Positions 44,371 to 55,660 of a stretch of 64,000 bases of DNA are shown here, one piece after another. Under the pieces are notes generated by a model that made no database searches, had not been told where the DNA came from, and worked only from the letters and a program-made list of their open reading frames with translations. The position numbers and the translations under genes were made by a program. Every line of letters begins with the position of its first letter. Position 1 is the stretch's first letter. Source of the DNA: Ochotona curzoniae (taxonomy: Eukaryota > Chordata > Mammalia > Lagomorpha > Ochotonidae); the NCBI RefSeq assembly GCF_017591425.1, contig NW_024465751.1, positions 7,192,001 through 7,256,000 on the forward strand. The letters are read 5' to 3'.

Positions 44371-46614
44371 CATTAGCTGCTTCATATGGTAGACCAATTT
44401 TCAGTTTCTTGGAACTCTTGCTACTGACTTCCACTAACATACATGGCATGTCTAAGTCATGATTTTGATGATTTTCATGGACTACATTTCAAGACATTAG
44501 AGGATTATTGCAGGCAATTGAGGAAAGATGAGCTCCTGGTTACTTCAAAACTCTTCATTCCTTGCTCTTTTGCTTTTTACACAGAGTGTATCTATTGACT
44601 TCCATGAGCCATATATAAATCAAACAAAGCCTATTTCCTGAAGACATACATTTTACAATGGGCGCTGTGAAAGTATTACCTGGAGGTGCTTCTTGAATTT
44701 TCAGCTATCTACCACTGAGCAAATGGTAGATAAATTGATAAATTGATTCTTTTTGAAAATTTCTCTCTACATATACATAATCTCTAAGTTTATATATACA
44801 CACATATATAACTAATGCTAATACCCACATTTTCTTTAATTAAAATATCTTCTGATATATTGAGAGATTGTTATAATAAACATTAAGAAAGTATAATTGT
44901 ATCCATCCTAGCAGCACAACAGTGGGGAAAGGGCTATGTTCGTACAAATTTTAATGAGTTTGCAAAGTAATACTTCCACACTATGCCAAAAGTTATAATA
45001 GCTTTTGTTTCTCCAAAGCACACACTTTTAAAAGTTTGGATTCAAAATTCCCCTTAAAAAGTAATTCTCAAGTGCAATCCATATTTATAGTTGAGACTGA
45101 TTAATCTTTCTGGAAGAAAGGAAGATAACTGGTAGGTAAGAAAAAGACAAATACATCAGAAAAGGAAAATTGAACCCAAGGGTACTTCTGGTGGCAACAC
45201 GGCATGAAGTCCTTTATTTCTGTGACTGTTTTAATTACATTACTTGGATAGAACCCTTGAGAATTTTCTCAAATGATCCAAATCATTAGAGTAACGCAAA
45301 CAGTGACAGCCTCACAGATCTCTCTCTATCTTATTCTTATAAGTTTTGTAAAATAAGCATTTCAGGGTATAATCGTATAATCTTGAAAACAGAAAGGGAA
45401 TGGAAAAGGAAGAGACCATCCATACTGCACACAGTGTGACAACATCTTAGTGTTTAGCTGGAATTTCTTCACGTCACTATTTTTGTTTTCTTTCATGTGT
45501 ATGATTGTGGTTGATGCTTGTAAATAAACAAAATTATATTCAAAACTTCATTCCATGGTCTCAAGCCAGTCCTGAAACAGCAGGATAAATGTCCATAGTG
45601 CATAAAAGCTTTATTAAATATAGTTATTTTTAAAGCCACAAATTTTTGAAGTCAGGTAACACTAAGGTTTACCTGCAGCCTTGCCATTGACGGACCATGT
45701 GATTTTCGGTACATTAATTAGCATTTGAATCTCTGTTTCCTTACCTTTAGCATGTTTGCAGCAAAATCAACTAAAAAAACAGCATAGATGACAAGATATG
45801 ACAAACCAAGGTAACTCAGAGAGCAGTGCATAATGAATGGGCATTATAGTAGCGGCTTTGCTCAGAATAGCTGGTTCTGGACTCCAAATCCTCAAGTAAA
45901 CCCCTCCTTTGTCAAATCTGGAAAGATTTCCTGAGCACTGCAGTGATACATCTTATTTAGATGAACAATGGGATTAATTTTTTTTTTTTTTGCTAGAGCA
46001 AATCTTGATTCCTACTTGGTTTTGTAATCTGTACATTGAAGAGGTCTTAACTAGAGGTCATGAAACATAGAACAGCAAACACAGGATAAACAGAAGCTGC
46101 AAACCAAATCATGGTCAATATCCAAAATGAGCAATCAAATCACACAACCAAATACTGTTGCAAAGTACAAGAAGATAAAAATGTCCTCATTCAAGACAAT
46201 TTGAAAGCAACATATGACATCCAAAGCTCAGAGCTACAGTTTAGAGATATATTAGAACTGTTACCAAGTCATAAACTACAGCAGAAAATCCATGCTTTCT
46301 GAGACCCGAAGCAGTGTAAGTTCTGGCCAGCACTTAACCAAAAGGCTGGAAAGAAGTTTCAGTTGCATGGGCAGCATCACAACTCTGCCATTGTAGCATG
46401 AAAGCTGTAACAGACAGTATGTGAGCAAATGACTATGCCTGTGTGACAACAATGCTTCACTCACACAATCAGGTCATATTCTGAATTTGCTCAAGTTTAA
46501 CATCTAATATAGAGAGTAGGGGGAGAAGACTTTCTATTTTAAATTTGACTTTGCTGTGGTGATTGCCATTTCTTGCCAATTCCTAGTTGATGGAAAACAC
46601 AATTAGGAGAATAC
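44371..46614. other. Unique sequence with a possible MIR
   Basis: About 2.2 kb of AT-rich DNA. 45640-45760 has a MIR-like order ('CATGTGATTTTCGGTACATTAATTAGCATTTGAATCTCTGTTTCCTTACC'). A 63-codon frame at 46111-46302 is unsupported. Confidence 0.45.
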
Positions 46615-46885
46615 ATTTTTTAAAGATACAACTATTCTAAAGCAGAGCTGCACATGCATGGAGAGACAGACATACGGAGAAACAGATCTTCCACCAAGTG
46701 AGTCATTCCCCAAATGGACACAAAAGCCAGGCCCGAGAGATCTGAAGCCAGCTGCTCTTTCCGGTTTTCCTGTGTAGGTGCAGGAGACTAATCGGCCACT
46801 TGGGCCATCTTCTACTGCTTTCCCAGGTGCGTTAGAGCAGGGAGCTGGATTTGAGAAGAAGCAGCCAGGTAACCACCAGAGCTGC
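46615..46885 (-). mobile_element. CSINE, decayed
   Basis: 'GAGTCATTCCCCAAATGGACAC', 'TCTGAAGCCAGCTGC', 'TTGGGCCATCTTCTACTGCTTTCCCAGG' and 'AGGGAGCTGGATTTGAGAAG' show the minus-strand SINE. The head is lost in divergence. Confidence 0.8.
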
Positions 46886-47914
46886 CAGCCACGCAGGCAG
46901 CCTAGAAAGAAGGTCCTTAATGAGATGTAAATGCTACATAGGACACTCCATAGATTTTCTGTACACCATCTTATCTTTTGAAGGGGTGTCTGCAGATAAA
47001 GATTACTGTCAGAAATGGGGCATTTCTATGTCTTTGCAGAAGTGTGGCACGTACCTGTCCTAGATTCTCATTTTTCTCTTTCCAGTTTCTTCAGAACTTT
47101 GCATTTCAGACAATCCAAAGCTGAATCTTGAGGGTAGAGTTCTGATGTATGACATAAATTCTACCAGTTACACCATTAACGGATCTTGAGCACATGATGC
47201 GTTTCCTGCTGTACCCAACATGGGATAATTCTAATACTAAGCTCTTCCACAGACTGACAGACGAGTTTTTTGGCAAAGTCTGCGATTTTAACATGTTTGG
47301 TCCTAATCCTAAATCCTTCTCCTTTATTTTATCTCTTGTATCTGGAATGCAGAGTGATGCTGTTTTAATTCCAGAAACCTGTGCCTTCAGAAGCCAGTGA
47401 ATATACTCAAAACACTAGGGGCTATATTTTTCCTCAATTTTTAAAATACCTATGACTCGTTAGATGTTTGTTGCTCCAAAAATACCACACATTTATGTTA
47501 CATTTATTTAAGAATACTAAGACATAACACATTCCTCTGGACTGCATTCTGGTTTCATAATTTAGAGAAGAAAGCCAAGTGCAACAAATATCATAATGTG
47601 TACCAGCCCTCAGCACCACAAATCTGGAAGCCCGCACATTCCAGCTGGGCATGCTTTGAGATGAACCTGCTCCAGCACTGTAATTAGTTTCCATCCTCAG
47701 GAAAGCCAGCTTGGGTTCGTGTTATGCTGTGTGGATGCAGAAGAGTGCATAGAAAACTCTCAAACTCTAACAAGTGCTGCAGACAGGAGGAGTCTGGGTT
47801 CTTAAATGTTTCTGTGGGACAGCGTGTTCCACTCTATTTTACATAGATTGCATTGGACTGTGACCTTCTTTAATAAATAAGAAATTACCCTTTGTGTCTG
47901 AAAGTTGTTAGGCT
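46886..47914. other. Unique sequence, no supported gene
   Basis: Several 62-86 codon frames on both strands. None has consistent splice context. Confidence 0.5.
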
Positions 47915-48172
47915 TCTTTTCGCAACCCCAGCATCCCACATTGCTGTTCCAGCTGCTCCATGTCTGACTCAACTCCCCACTAATGCACCTGAGAAAGCAG
48001 CACAAGTTGACTCAAGTGCTTGGGCTCCTGTCATCCTTGTGGGAGATCAAGATGGAACTTCAGGTTCCCAGATTCTCAGTTCTTAGCTTGGCCCAGTTCT
48101 AGCATGGTTTCAGCTTGATTCTCTTTCTTTCTATGCAATTGCTGTTCTAATAAATCCCCTTTTTGAAAAAAA
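47915..48172 (+). mobile_element. CSINE, 5' truncated and decayed
   Basis: 'CCAGCATCCCACATTGCTGTTCCAGCTGCTCC', 'CACCTGAGAAAGCAGCACAAG' and 'GTGGGAGATCAAGATGGAAC' are SINE landmarks, with a tail 'GTTCTAATAAATCCCC'. Confidence 0.75.
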
Positions 48173-48959
48173 AAGTAATGAATTCTTCATAAATGAAGTC
48201 ATTAAGATTTTCAGTTGTGTCCTATATCAGTCTTGCTATTCAGACCAGCACAGCTCACTCTAGTCTTCTCCGCATTCGGAACCCCAAGGCAGGCCCCGTC
48301 ATACGTCTTAGCGAGTAGAAGTGAGAGGCCTAAAAGCTAAAACGGGAAAGAAAGTGGCAACCTCATACATAGATAAAGTATCATTTTAGGCAAATGTGAG
48401 AATAAGTTTCAAGTGTTTCTACTATTAATGAAACTTGAAAAACACAACTAATAAACTTTGAATTAATTTGAAATTATCATTAAATTGTACTCTTACCTGT
48501 GGCACCATCTGGGACTAAAACTCATACATAAGGACTTAGTAAGTATTGCACCTCAAGAAACTCATTTATTCTTATGGTCAGAGGTGTCTCAATGAACCTC
48601 TCATTCAAATCCCATTGGCTGGGCATTTGTTCAATGTAGTTTGCTGAAAGCTGGCAGATAGTGGTTAGAACATCTGGCAAAAACAGATTCAGAATGAAGG
48701 TCTCGATTGGTTACTTAACACCTGGGGCTAGTCAACATTAAAGGTTTGATTAATACCATACTGTCTTTGATCCAAAAGGTCCATCCTTGTCTCTGAACCC
48801 TGTTCTTTAAGGGTTTCTCATATCTTAGAGAGCCTTGCTTTAAATATTATAAATTATCCTTCACTACCCAGAGACAACAGGGAGTACAATTATATACACT
48901 TCTTGCATTTCTCCTTCCGAGTGTGTTCTGGAACATTTTACCTTGAATTTGAGTTTGAC
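48173..48959. other. Unique sequence, nothing recognised
   Basis: No gene or repeat supported. Confidence 0.5.
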
Positions 48960-49165
48960 CAGATGCTTTTTTTTGGAAGATCTAGAAAAAGAGAGAGGTA
49001 TCAGACTGTCTGTGTTGAGCCAGGCTAAAGTCAGGAGCCCAGAGTTTCACTGGAGTCACCAGTGTGGGTGGCAAGCTTCAAACACTTGGGCCCTCTTCTA
49101 CTGCTTTTACCAGGTTATTAATTGGTAGATCGATCAGAAATGAGGTGGTCTGACTTTGATTCATC
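48960..49165 (-). mobile_element. CSINE, decayed fragment
   Basis: 'GAGCCAGGCTAAAGTCAGGAGCCCAGAG', 'AAACACTTGGGCCCTCTTCTACTGCTTTTACCAGG' and 'TCGATCAGAAATGAGGTGG' correspond to minus-strand SINE text. Confidence 0.7.
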
Positions 49166-49288
49166 TCCCCCCAACAGATGACAGCATTAAGTTGGCAGTT
49201 ATACTGTGATTTTATGGTTCTTGTCTCCTGAGGAGACATCCTCAGAAGCATGGGAGCTTATTTCTTTAGAGTTGCTTTGGGCCCAGTT

Positions 49289-49558
49289 CTAGAAGAGCAG
49301 CCTGAAGCTTTCTTTTGATTGCCATAAGATAGTTTTGATGCTGTGCATGAGACTAGATGCCAGGATGCCACTAACATTGTGGCTTGGGGTAACTCTTACT
49401 GCAGCTAATACAGATGGGCTACTGATGGTTATGTTCTGAAACATGTACTGACATGTGGGTCTATACTGAACAGCAAACTTGGGTGATGGAAGTGGATACA
49501 GAAGGAAAGCAAGTTTGTAAATGCCAGTGTGATAAAAAGTCTTCCTAGATATCAACAA
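49289..49558 (-). pseudogene. Possible 3' coding or UTR part of the unidentified minus-strand gene remnant
   Basis: An 89-codon minus-strand frame with coding-like composition ('LPSPKFAVQYRP', 'NITISSPSVLAAVR') lies just downstream of the candidate exon that ends at 49611, in a different frame. It could be the continuation of the same gene after a frameshift, or 3' UTR. I do not recognise it. Confidence 0.2.
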
Positions 49559-49610
49559 ATTTTCTGGATTTACACTCTTATACCAGGGATCAGGTTTACC
49601 TTCTCAACTC

Positions 49611-50004
49611 TTAAATCTGAATGGCCTTAGTCAATTGTTCACCAATGGAATTCAGCAGAAGTGATGTATTAGTCTTTTGAAATTCTGTTGTAAGTATCTT
49701 GGCAGCTTTTGTGTAGATCTCTCTGCTGGCTTTTGGGATGCTCTGTCTTTGCTCTCTGAAAGTATATAAAAGAATATCACACTGTTGGGAAACATTACAT
49801 AAACGAAGGTGGATCACATGAACAAGTGAATCAACCTTCCTCTGTAGTCCATGGGAACTTATAAATGATATTAGTCTTTGGCACTGTTTGTTGCAGTTGC
49901 ATAAGAAACCTAAGCAAGATCCACCAGACTGAGCCACAGTCAACTCCTGGAGCAAGAAGAGATAGCGCAAATGGTTGCGTTGGACACTGTGTGAAGTGTG
50001 GCCG
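49611..50004 (-). pseudogene. Candidate exon B of an unidentified minus-strand gene or gene remnant
   Basis: An intron-like 'GGTTATTTCTGTTTTCAG' precedes the exon start at 50004. The frame then stays open for about 131 codons to a stop at 49611. The peptide is mixed and helix-prone (for example 'LHVIHLRLC'-type hydrophobic spacing, 'KASREIYTKAAKIL', 'LLNSIGEQLTKAI') and not low-complexity. The frame joins that of exon A without a break: the two leftover bases AG of exon A plus C give a serine codon. No repeat family explains it. I cannot identify the protein. It may be a real gene, an old pseudogene or a chance frame. Confidence 0.35.
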
Positions 50005-50168
50005 CTGAAAACAGAAATAACCAATGAAAGTAAGTAATGTTTCCTTATTAGGAAGCATACAAAAAAAATTAATGGACATGTATGCCCCACATACAGAATG
50101 TTAGGCTTTAAAATTACTAGGAGTATGTCTTCTCACGGATGAACAGTGATGATTTGATAAAAACTAAC

Positions 50169-50344
50169 CTAATCAAATACTGCCAACAGAGATGACAATT
50201 GAAGAAGCACATTTCTTCTGGTTGCTTTCTTGTCCTAGGAATCCAGGAGGCTGTGTTTAAGGATGGGTTTACTCCACCTTCAGAGAAAGGTCTGTTTTCT
50301 GTGCAATATGCTCTGAAGTATGCATTGCAGATTGAATGCTTCAA
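50169..50344 (-). pseudogene. Candidate exon A of the same minus-strand gene or remnant
   Basis: Open minus-strand frame of 58 codons plus two bases, ending ATTAG before the donor-like GTTAGT (50168-50163). The part 'GVNPSLNTASWIPRTRK' looks protein-like. The intron to exon B would be 164 bases (50168-50005), short but possible. The upstream border is uncertain: CATACTTCAG/AGCAT near 50310 is a weak acceptor, and the frame can be opened by an ATG at 50344. Confidence 0.3.
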
Positions 50345-51334
50345 AGTTGAACAATAGACTTCCCATTATGGACAGAAGTTCCCTCCAAGAGGACAAAACT
50401 ACGATTAAAAACTCATACCATCAGTGAGTATACCACATACCACAGTGGATGCTGTGGCCCCGGGTTGCAGATTACTCCACAGAGTTACACAACTGGAGTG
50501 TAGAAGATGGAAACAAAGACAGGAAAAAATATTTAGCAAGGTCAGTGTGTACAACGGGAAAGGCAGATGTGGAGCAAATCTGATGTGGTGAAGTCTAGTC
50601 CAACTTTATTCAGTGCAATTCTAGCTCCTCTGTTTAGACCCTGGTCACTTTTCTATTTTCCTCCTATGTGATTTTATTGCTGTTATTTTTATATGTTCTT
50701 TTTTATATTTATGTGATTCATTTCTGTGCTTAAGATAGGCATCATTTGCTGTCATATTTAACTATAAATCCTTTTTACTATTTCTTTAATAGACTTTATT
50801 TCTTGACATGCAGAACTATAGTATTTTTACAGTTAATACCATCTTTTATTTCTATTCTTCTATTGCTTTAAAAATTCAAATTTGGTGTTCTCCCTATTTT
50901 GAAGGGTTTTAGAATATTTGTTAAAATTATTAGGTTATTCAAGTTAAGTTAAAATTAAGTTATCCAAGTTAGAATTTTTCAGTCATGTTTACATTGTTGT
51001 TTTTGACTGAAGCTAGAGCAAACTATCCAATAATGAGAAAATAATCAACTGTGAACGTCTGCTTATCTCTCCTGCCCAGTGTAGTTTAGAAGGGAATAAG
51101 CTTGACTGAATATGCTACTTAAAGTGAAAGAATGGAGTTTCCTAAAAATATGTTGAGGTTTGACTGTATATAAATGAGAAAATATTCTAATGATATATTT
51201 ATAGCTTCCTTTTACTGCCTGAAATTTTTTTGCAAGATACTAAGTTGCCTAGTACAGTCCTCTGAAAAATCTACCAGTTCTATTGAATGCTCATATATAT
51301 TAGGCTTAAAAAAGGATTTGTGGCAACACACACA
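50345..51334. other. Unique and old L1-like AT-rich sequence
   Basis: No supported gene. 50640-50940 has a T-rich minus-strand L1-like texture but no landmark that I could fix. Confidence 0.4.
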
Positions 51335-52764
51335 ACCATAAGATATACTAGGAGAAACAAGATGGTGGAATGGGGTAAGGACACATTTATACGGCCAGAG
51401 AATCATTAGCTGGGATGAAGCAGACAGGCCATGATCCCAAGGAGAGAACAGGCCAATGGCAGAGGGACACCTGGAGACCTGTGGCTGCAGTGAAGTAGTC
51501 TTGCATGACCAGAAACCCCAGCGGTGGTCAGCGATTGACATTCTACCTGTGGCCAGATAACAAGTGGAATACACTAGGAACTCAGGAAGCCAGGCATTAC
51601 ATTGCCAGTAATGCTGATTTTCTTGATTGGACCATGAGCAGAAGCAGAGTGTCAGAGCCCAAGCAGGCAGATGCAGGAACAAGTAGATTTCATAGCTAAC
51701 GACCCCACTAGGACCCACTTCAGGAGCCATTTTGCATATCGAGGAAAAGACTGCTGGGCTGAAGGAATACTGAGCTGCACAAGTGCAAGCACTGAGGCAG
51801 GAAAGAATGTGCTTTCAGCTCAAAGCATTGCTCTGGTCCACAGGACCCACTTGGTATCCTACAGGTTCCACCCAAGATAGGTCTGGGTAGACTTCAGGAC
51901 TAACAACCAGCATTTTCCAGCAAGACCTACACTGCTGTCAAATCAGTGATTTTGGACAGCTGGCAGCTCCCTAATCCCAGGCACTGTTCAAACAGGAGTA
52001 GGAGAAAGGCTGTGCAGGAGATGGTGCAGACACAGCACAGGATCCCAGGGGAGGTGAGTGGTGATCCAGGAGCTGGGGCTACAGAAATTGTGGTAGAAAC
52101 TTAAAACAAGAGCCTGGGACTGAAACTTGCTGGAGGGAGTGGCACTAGTGATTGCAAATAAAGTACCAGGTACCAAAATCAACTAGTAAAATTGACCTGT
52201 AGACCAGTGGCCAACACAGCTTAGAAATTGGCTCCAAGGAAAAGAATCTGCTAACCAGCATAGCACAATGACTATTAGCACAGAGACACGATGATTATTA
52301 CTGATGCCTCCCACCCAAAGGTGCAAAAGCCTTTGTTAACCTCAAGTTAACTAAAGAAGACATTAAGGAAATGAGTGATAAAGAATTTTTAAAAAGTGTT
52401 ATAAAACTTCTTAATAAACAACTAGAAGCACATACAGGAGTTCCAGGAAATTAAGGAACATGTTACACAAAAAATAGTAAAACTGAAACAAAATCAAGCT
52501 GAATTATTAGAAGTGAAGGACCCAATGGAGCAAATTAAAAATTTGGTGTAAAGCTTCAATAATAGAATGAATGAGGCAGAAGAGAGAATTTCATGATTGG
52601 AAGATATTTCCTTTAACGATGGGAAAGAATCAAAAAGTGAAAGAGAAACAGCATTAGACTAAGAGTAGTATTCAAGAATTAAGGAACATTATTAAATGGC
52701 CAAATGTAAGAATTACAGGAGTTCCATAAGGAAGAGAAAGAGAACTGGGTTTAAAAACATATTC
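51335..52764 (+). mobile_element. L1 5' end: 5' UTR and ORF1 start, part 1
   Basis: Begins near 'GGAGAAACAAGATGGTGG', a typical L1 5' start with a YY1-like AAGATGG. A GC-richer 5' UTR of about 950 bases follows, then A-rich ORF1 text. Only this 5' part of the L1 is present, which is unusual because most old copies keep the 3' end. It is interrupted at 52764 by a 1.1 kb insertion and resumes at 53871. Confidence 0.7.
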
Positions 52765-54030
52765 CATTCTAATGTCTAAGGTCTTAATGAAAAGCCATAG
52801 AAATTTGTGGTGGGATCCAAGAACAACCCTGACACCCTCTTAAAAGGAGGTTGTGTGTACAAAGCAGGAGGGCATCTCAGGGTGGAATAGGAGAATAAGA
52901 GGAGGTCTGTGTCCTAGTCTGGAGACTCCCGGAGGCCTCCCAAGTGCTTTCGCCACAGAAGCAGTGGATACTTTGTAGAGGATTGTCAGTATGGACACCG
53001 AGAACCGTATCCTGACTGTCTAGGAGATCACAGAGAATATGAATGCCCTTGGAGGCTGAGAACTCTGAGGTCAGTCATTTCCTATTGGATCTCCCACACG
53101 GGATGGTAGCAGCCCCAAACCCTCTCACAGGGTCTGGTGACATTGGAACTACAGCCAGGAACCCCAGGTGGTACTCAGAGATAAAAGGGTTATAAATTTC
53201 CTTATGAACTCAGGAGAGGAGCTTTCTCTGGTCCTTATCTAGTTCCAGCCTTAGCTCCCAGCTCTCTCTTACACTGATCGTCAGGGTTGCTTGTGAGCCC
53301 CCAAAATAGTTCAGATAGACACAGACGAATAAAGGTCAGCTAATTAATAATCACTCAGCTTGTACCTTACTGATCACGCTTTCCATTTGGCTTTTCAGAT
53401 ACACAGAGAGAGACACTGATATAGAAAGTCTGGAACAGCCAGGGAAAAGGCCAAATAGCCTATAATAGCTCAGCCTATACTTACTGGTCAGGCTCCCTAT
53501 TTGCTTCTCCTGGAGTTTACTAGGTAGGATGTATAGTTAAATTCTTCCTCACTTACTGGATTGTTGGAGATTTCCCTGCTCACCTGCCTAAAACTTTGCT
53601 ATTCTTCAACTGTTAAAATGTAAAGTTCTATAAAACCATGCTTAACCACTATATACTGCAAAGTTTAAATTGTGACTTAATTTTCTCCCCAAAATACTTT
53701 ATCAGTTTATGACTGCTAATGGTAAACAAGATGTAACTGGCATAAAAACTTTGATGTTAAGTTTGTACTCAGCTGTTATATATATGATGAATGTTAATGT
53801 TGATCCTTCCACTGTTTCTATGCTACTCTGATTTAGTTTAAACTCAAAAACATGTTAGCTTGGGAGGAAAAAAAACACATATTCAGTGAAACAATAAAGG
53901 AAAACTTCCCTAATTTGGAGAAAGAATTGGGAAACAAAATACAGGAGGGGCACAGACTTCCAATGGGGTTGACCAAAAACAATCTTTATTATAGCACACA
54001 ATTATGAGGTTCTCTTCAGTTTCACATTGG
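52291..54030 (+). pseudogene. L1 ORF1 remnant, split by an insertion
   Basis: The reading opens near ATG 52291. 'RMNEAEERIS' with the following 'LEDISF' (52566-52615) is the conserved coiled-coil/RRM border of L1 ORF1p. After the insertion the text resumes with 'IFSETIKENFPNLEKELG' (53879 onward) and the 'RLP' block, up to about 54030. Internal stops (for example TGA inside 'EERIS.LED') show that it is dead. The RRM C-terminal part and the CTD are missing. Confidence 0.7.
52765..53870 (+). mobile_element. 1.1 kb retroposed insertion of unknown family inside L1 ORF1
   Basis: The ORF1 text stops after 'AAAAACATATTC' (52753-52764) and restarts with 'AAAAACACATATTC' (53871-53884), an imperfect target-site duplication. 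The insert ends in GGAGG plus an A run, so it is of non-LTR type, plus orientation. It has a GC-rich 5' half ('GGAGACTCCCGGAGGCCTCCC') and an AT-rich 3' half, with no frame of note. It might be an LTR-derived or host transcript that was reverse transcribed. Confidence 0.6.
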
Positions 54031-54276
54031 CTCACTTTGTAGATGGCCTCAACAACCAGGGCTGGGCAATGCTGAAGCCAGGAACCAAAGAGTTTCATCC
54101 AGATCTCCCTGTGTGATTGGCAGGGACTCAAGCACAGGAGCTATCATTTACTGCTTTTACAAGGCCATGAGTAGGGAGCTGGATTGAGAAGTGGAGCAGC
54201 TGAAAAATGAACTGGCTCCTATGTGTGATGCCAGTTGGTGACTTTACTTCCTATACCATAATGCCAGTCCAATGAA
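54031..54276 (-). mobile_element. CSINE, decayed
   Basis: Minus-strand text 'GCTGAAGCCAGGAACC', 'GTAGGGAGCTGGATTGAGAAGTGGAGCAGC' and 'ACCATAATGCCAGTCC'. It abuts the L1 ORF1 remnant and marks its present 3' limit. Confidence 0.85.
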
Positions 54277-54624
54277 TGTGTTTCATGGGGGAAGAAGTTT
54301 ATTCATTAGTAGAAAGTGGGTTGCACACAATGTAAGATTTCTTGAACTATGGAAACAGAAAAATAGCATTTCCAGGGGCTACTAGAATCATTGCCTTTTA
54401 GGCATCTCCATTGTTCATCATTTGGGGATTCCTTAGCTTATTTTACCAGTTTCCTGTGATGAGCTTCTGTCATGTTTCAAGCAGAGTATTGAGATTAGTA
54501 TTAACACTTCAAGGTAGGAAATTTGTTTTCTGATGTTCTTCAACTTCCTTTTATTGTGCCTAAGGTTTGGTTATTCTGAAGTTTTTCCCTCACTACCAAC
54601 AACTACATGAAATATTTCTTTCAG
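54277..54624. other. Unique sequence upstream of a candidate exon
   Basis: Would be intronic if the exon at 54625 is real. The last 40 bases are pyrimidine-rich and end TTTCTTTCAG. Confidence 0.4.
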
Positions 54625-54768
54625 CATCTTTCCATTCCAGAGGCTGTTATAGTTCAAAAGAGGTTCACTAATCAGTACCGGAAGGGTGATCAGTTAGGGT
54701 TATCAGTATTGGAAGCATTGTATGACCATCAGTTGGCAGAAGAAAATTCTAGAAGAAATGCCTGGAAA
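54625..54768 (+). CDS. Candidate internal coding exon, 48 codons, gene unidentified
   Basis: A strong acceptor (TATTTCTTTCAG, ending 54624) and a strong donor (GTAAGC, 54769-54774) bracket 144 bases. The whole stretch is open in one frame, phase 0 at both ends. The encoded segment starts HLSIPEAVIVQKRF, continues with YRKGDQLGLSVLEALYDH, and ends with an acidic/basic stretch and NAWK. It reads like a globular helical protein, is not low-complexity, and lies outside any repeat that I recognise. I cannot name the gene, and no second exon of it was found here, so it may be an exon of a large gene with long introns, or a pseudo-exon. Confidence 0.45.
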
Positions 54769-55119
54769 GTAAGCAGCCCTCCTCCGCCTTTAGTGTTCCT
54801 TTAGTTGTGTGGAATCAAGGTAGCAAATAAAGCTGATGCAGTAAACACACAACAGATTTAGTTGGCCATTAGCCTCTCAGGACAGGGCTGATATCCCCAT
54901 TTCATGGTTTACTCTTTAGTGAGAGAGTTCCCCTTAGAGACCATTTCCAAGTCTTTGAAATCTTTTGGAAAATTATTTTTCAATATTGTAAGTCATTTTA
55001 ATTTTCTTTCCTAAAGTAATTTGTACTGCAGACATAGTTTAAGCATTCTGTCCTCCTTTTATTTTGTTTTATGTACAGAATAAAAACAGAGTTCCCAAAT
55101 TCAAAATGAGCAAAGATAA
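54769..55119. other. Unique sequence
   Basis: No feature supported; would be intron if the preceding exon is real. Confidence 0.4.
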
Positions 55120-55320
55120 GAACTCATCTTTGTTGAATCCCTATGATTTGCTTGGCATTGTTCTCTGAGCTTTGCATAACTTATCTCACACAGGTCTCGT
55201 GTCTTCTCAGTAAAAATAGTGCCCTATGTTCATTGCTTTATAACCAAAGCATTCAATTCTGAGGTAGCTTAGTAACAGATCCAAAATTGACGTAAGATTT
55301 GGTCCTGGGTCTGCTCAGAC
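55120..55320 (-). mobile_element. MIR SINE fragment
   Basis: 'GGCATTGTTCTCTGAGCTTTGCATAACTTATCTCACA', then 'CTGAGGTAGCTTAGTAACAGATCC' and 'GATTTGGTCCTGGGTCTGCTCAGACC' follow the MIR minus order (ggcactgttctaagcgctttacatg..., gggattcgaacccaggcagtctg). Confidence 0.65.
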
Positions 55321-55335
55321 CAAAAAGACAAATGT

Positions 55336-55660
55336 CTACCACAGTGCTATGCCTCAATGGCTAAATCTTCACCTTGCACGTGCTGGAATCCTACATGGCT
55401 GCCAGTTCATGTCCCAGCTGCTCCACTTCCCATCCAGCTCCTTGCTTGTGGCCTGGGAAAGCAGTAGAGGACGGCCCAATGCCTTGGGACCCTGGACCTA
55501 TCTGGAAGATCCAGAAAAAGCTCCTGGCTCCTGGCTTTGGATTTTCTCAGCCATGGCTGTTGTGGCCACATGGGAAGTGAGCCAATGGATGGAAGATATT
55601 TCTCTTTATATCTCTTTCCCTCTGTAACCTACTTTTACAGTAAAAAACAAATAAGTCTTA
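55336..55660 (+). mobile_element. CSINE
   Basis: Head 'ACCACAGTGCTATGCCTCAATGG', 'TTCCCATCCAGCTCCTTGCTTGTGGCCTGGGAAAGCAG', 'GGCCACATGGGAAGTGAGCC', and an A-rich end with AAACAAATAAGTC. Confidence 0.9.

Noticed and set aside
51212..51730. 172-codon minus-strand frame
   Set aside because: Antisense to the L1 5' UTR that starts near 51335; no support for a protein.
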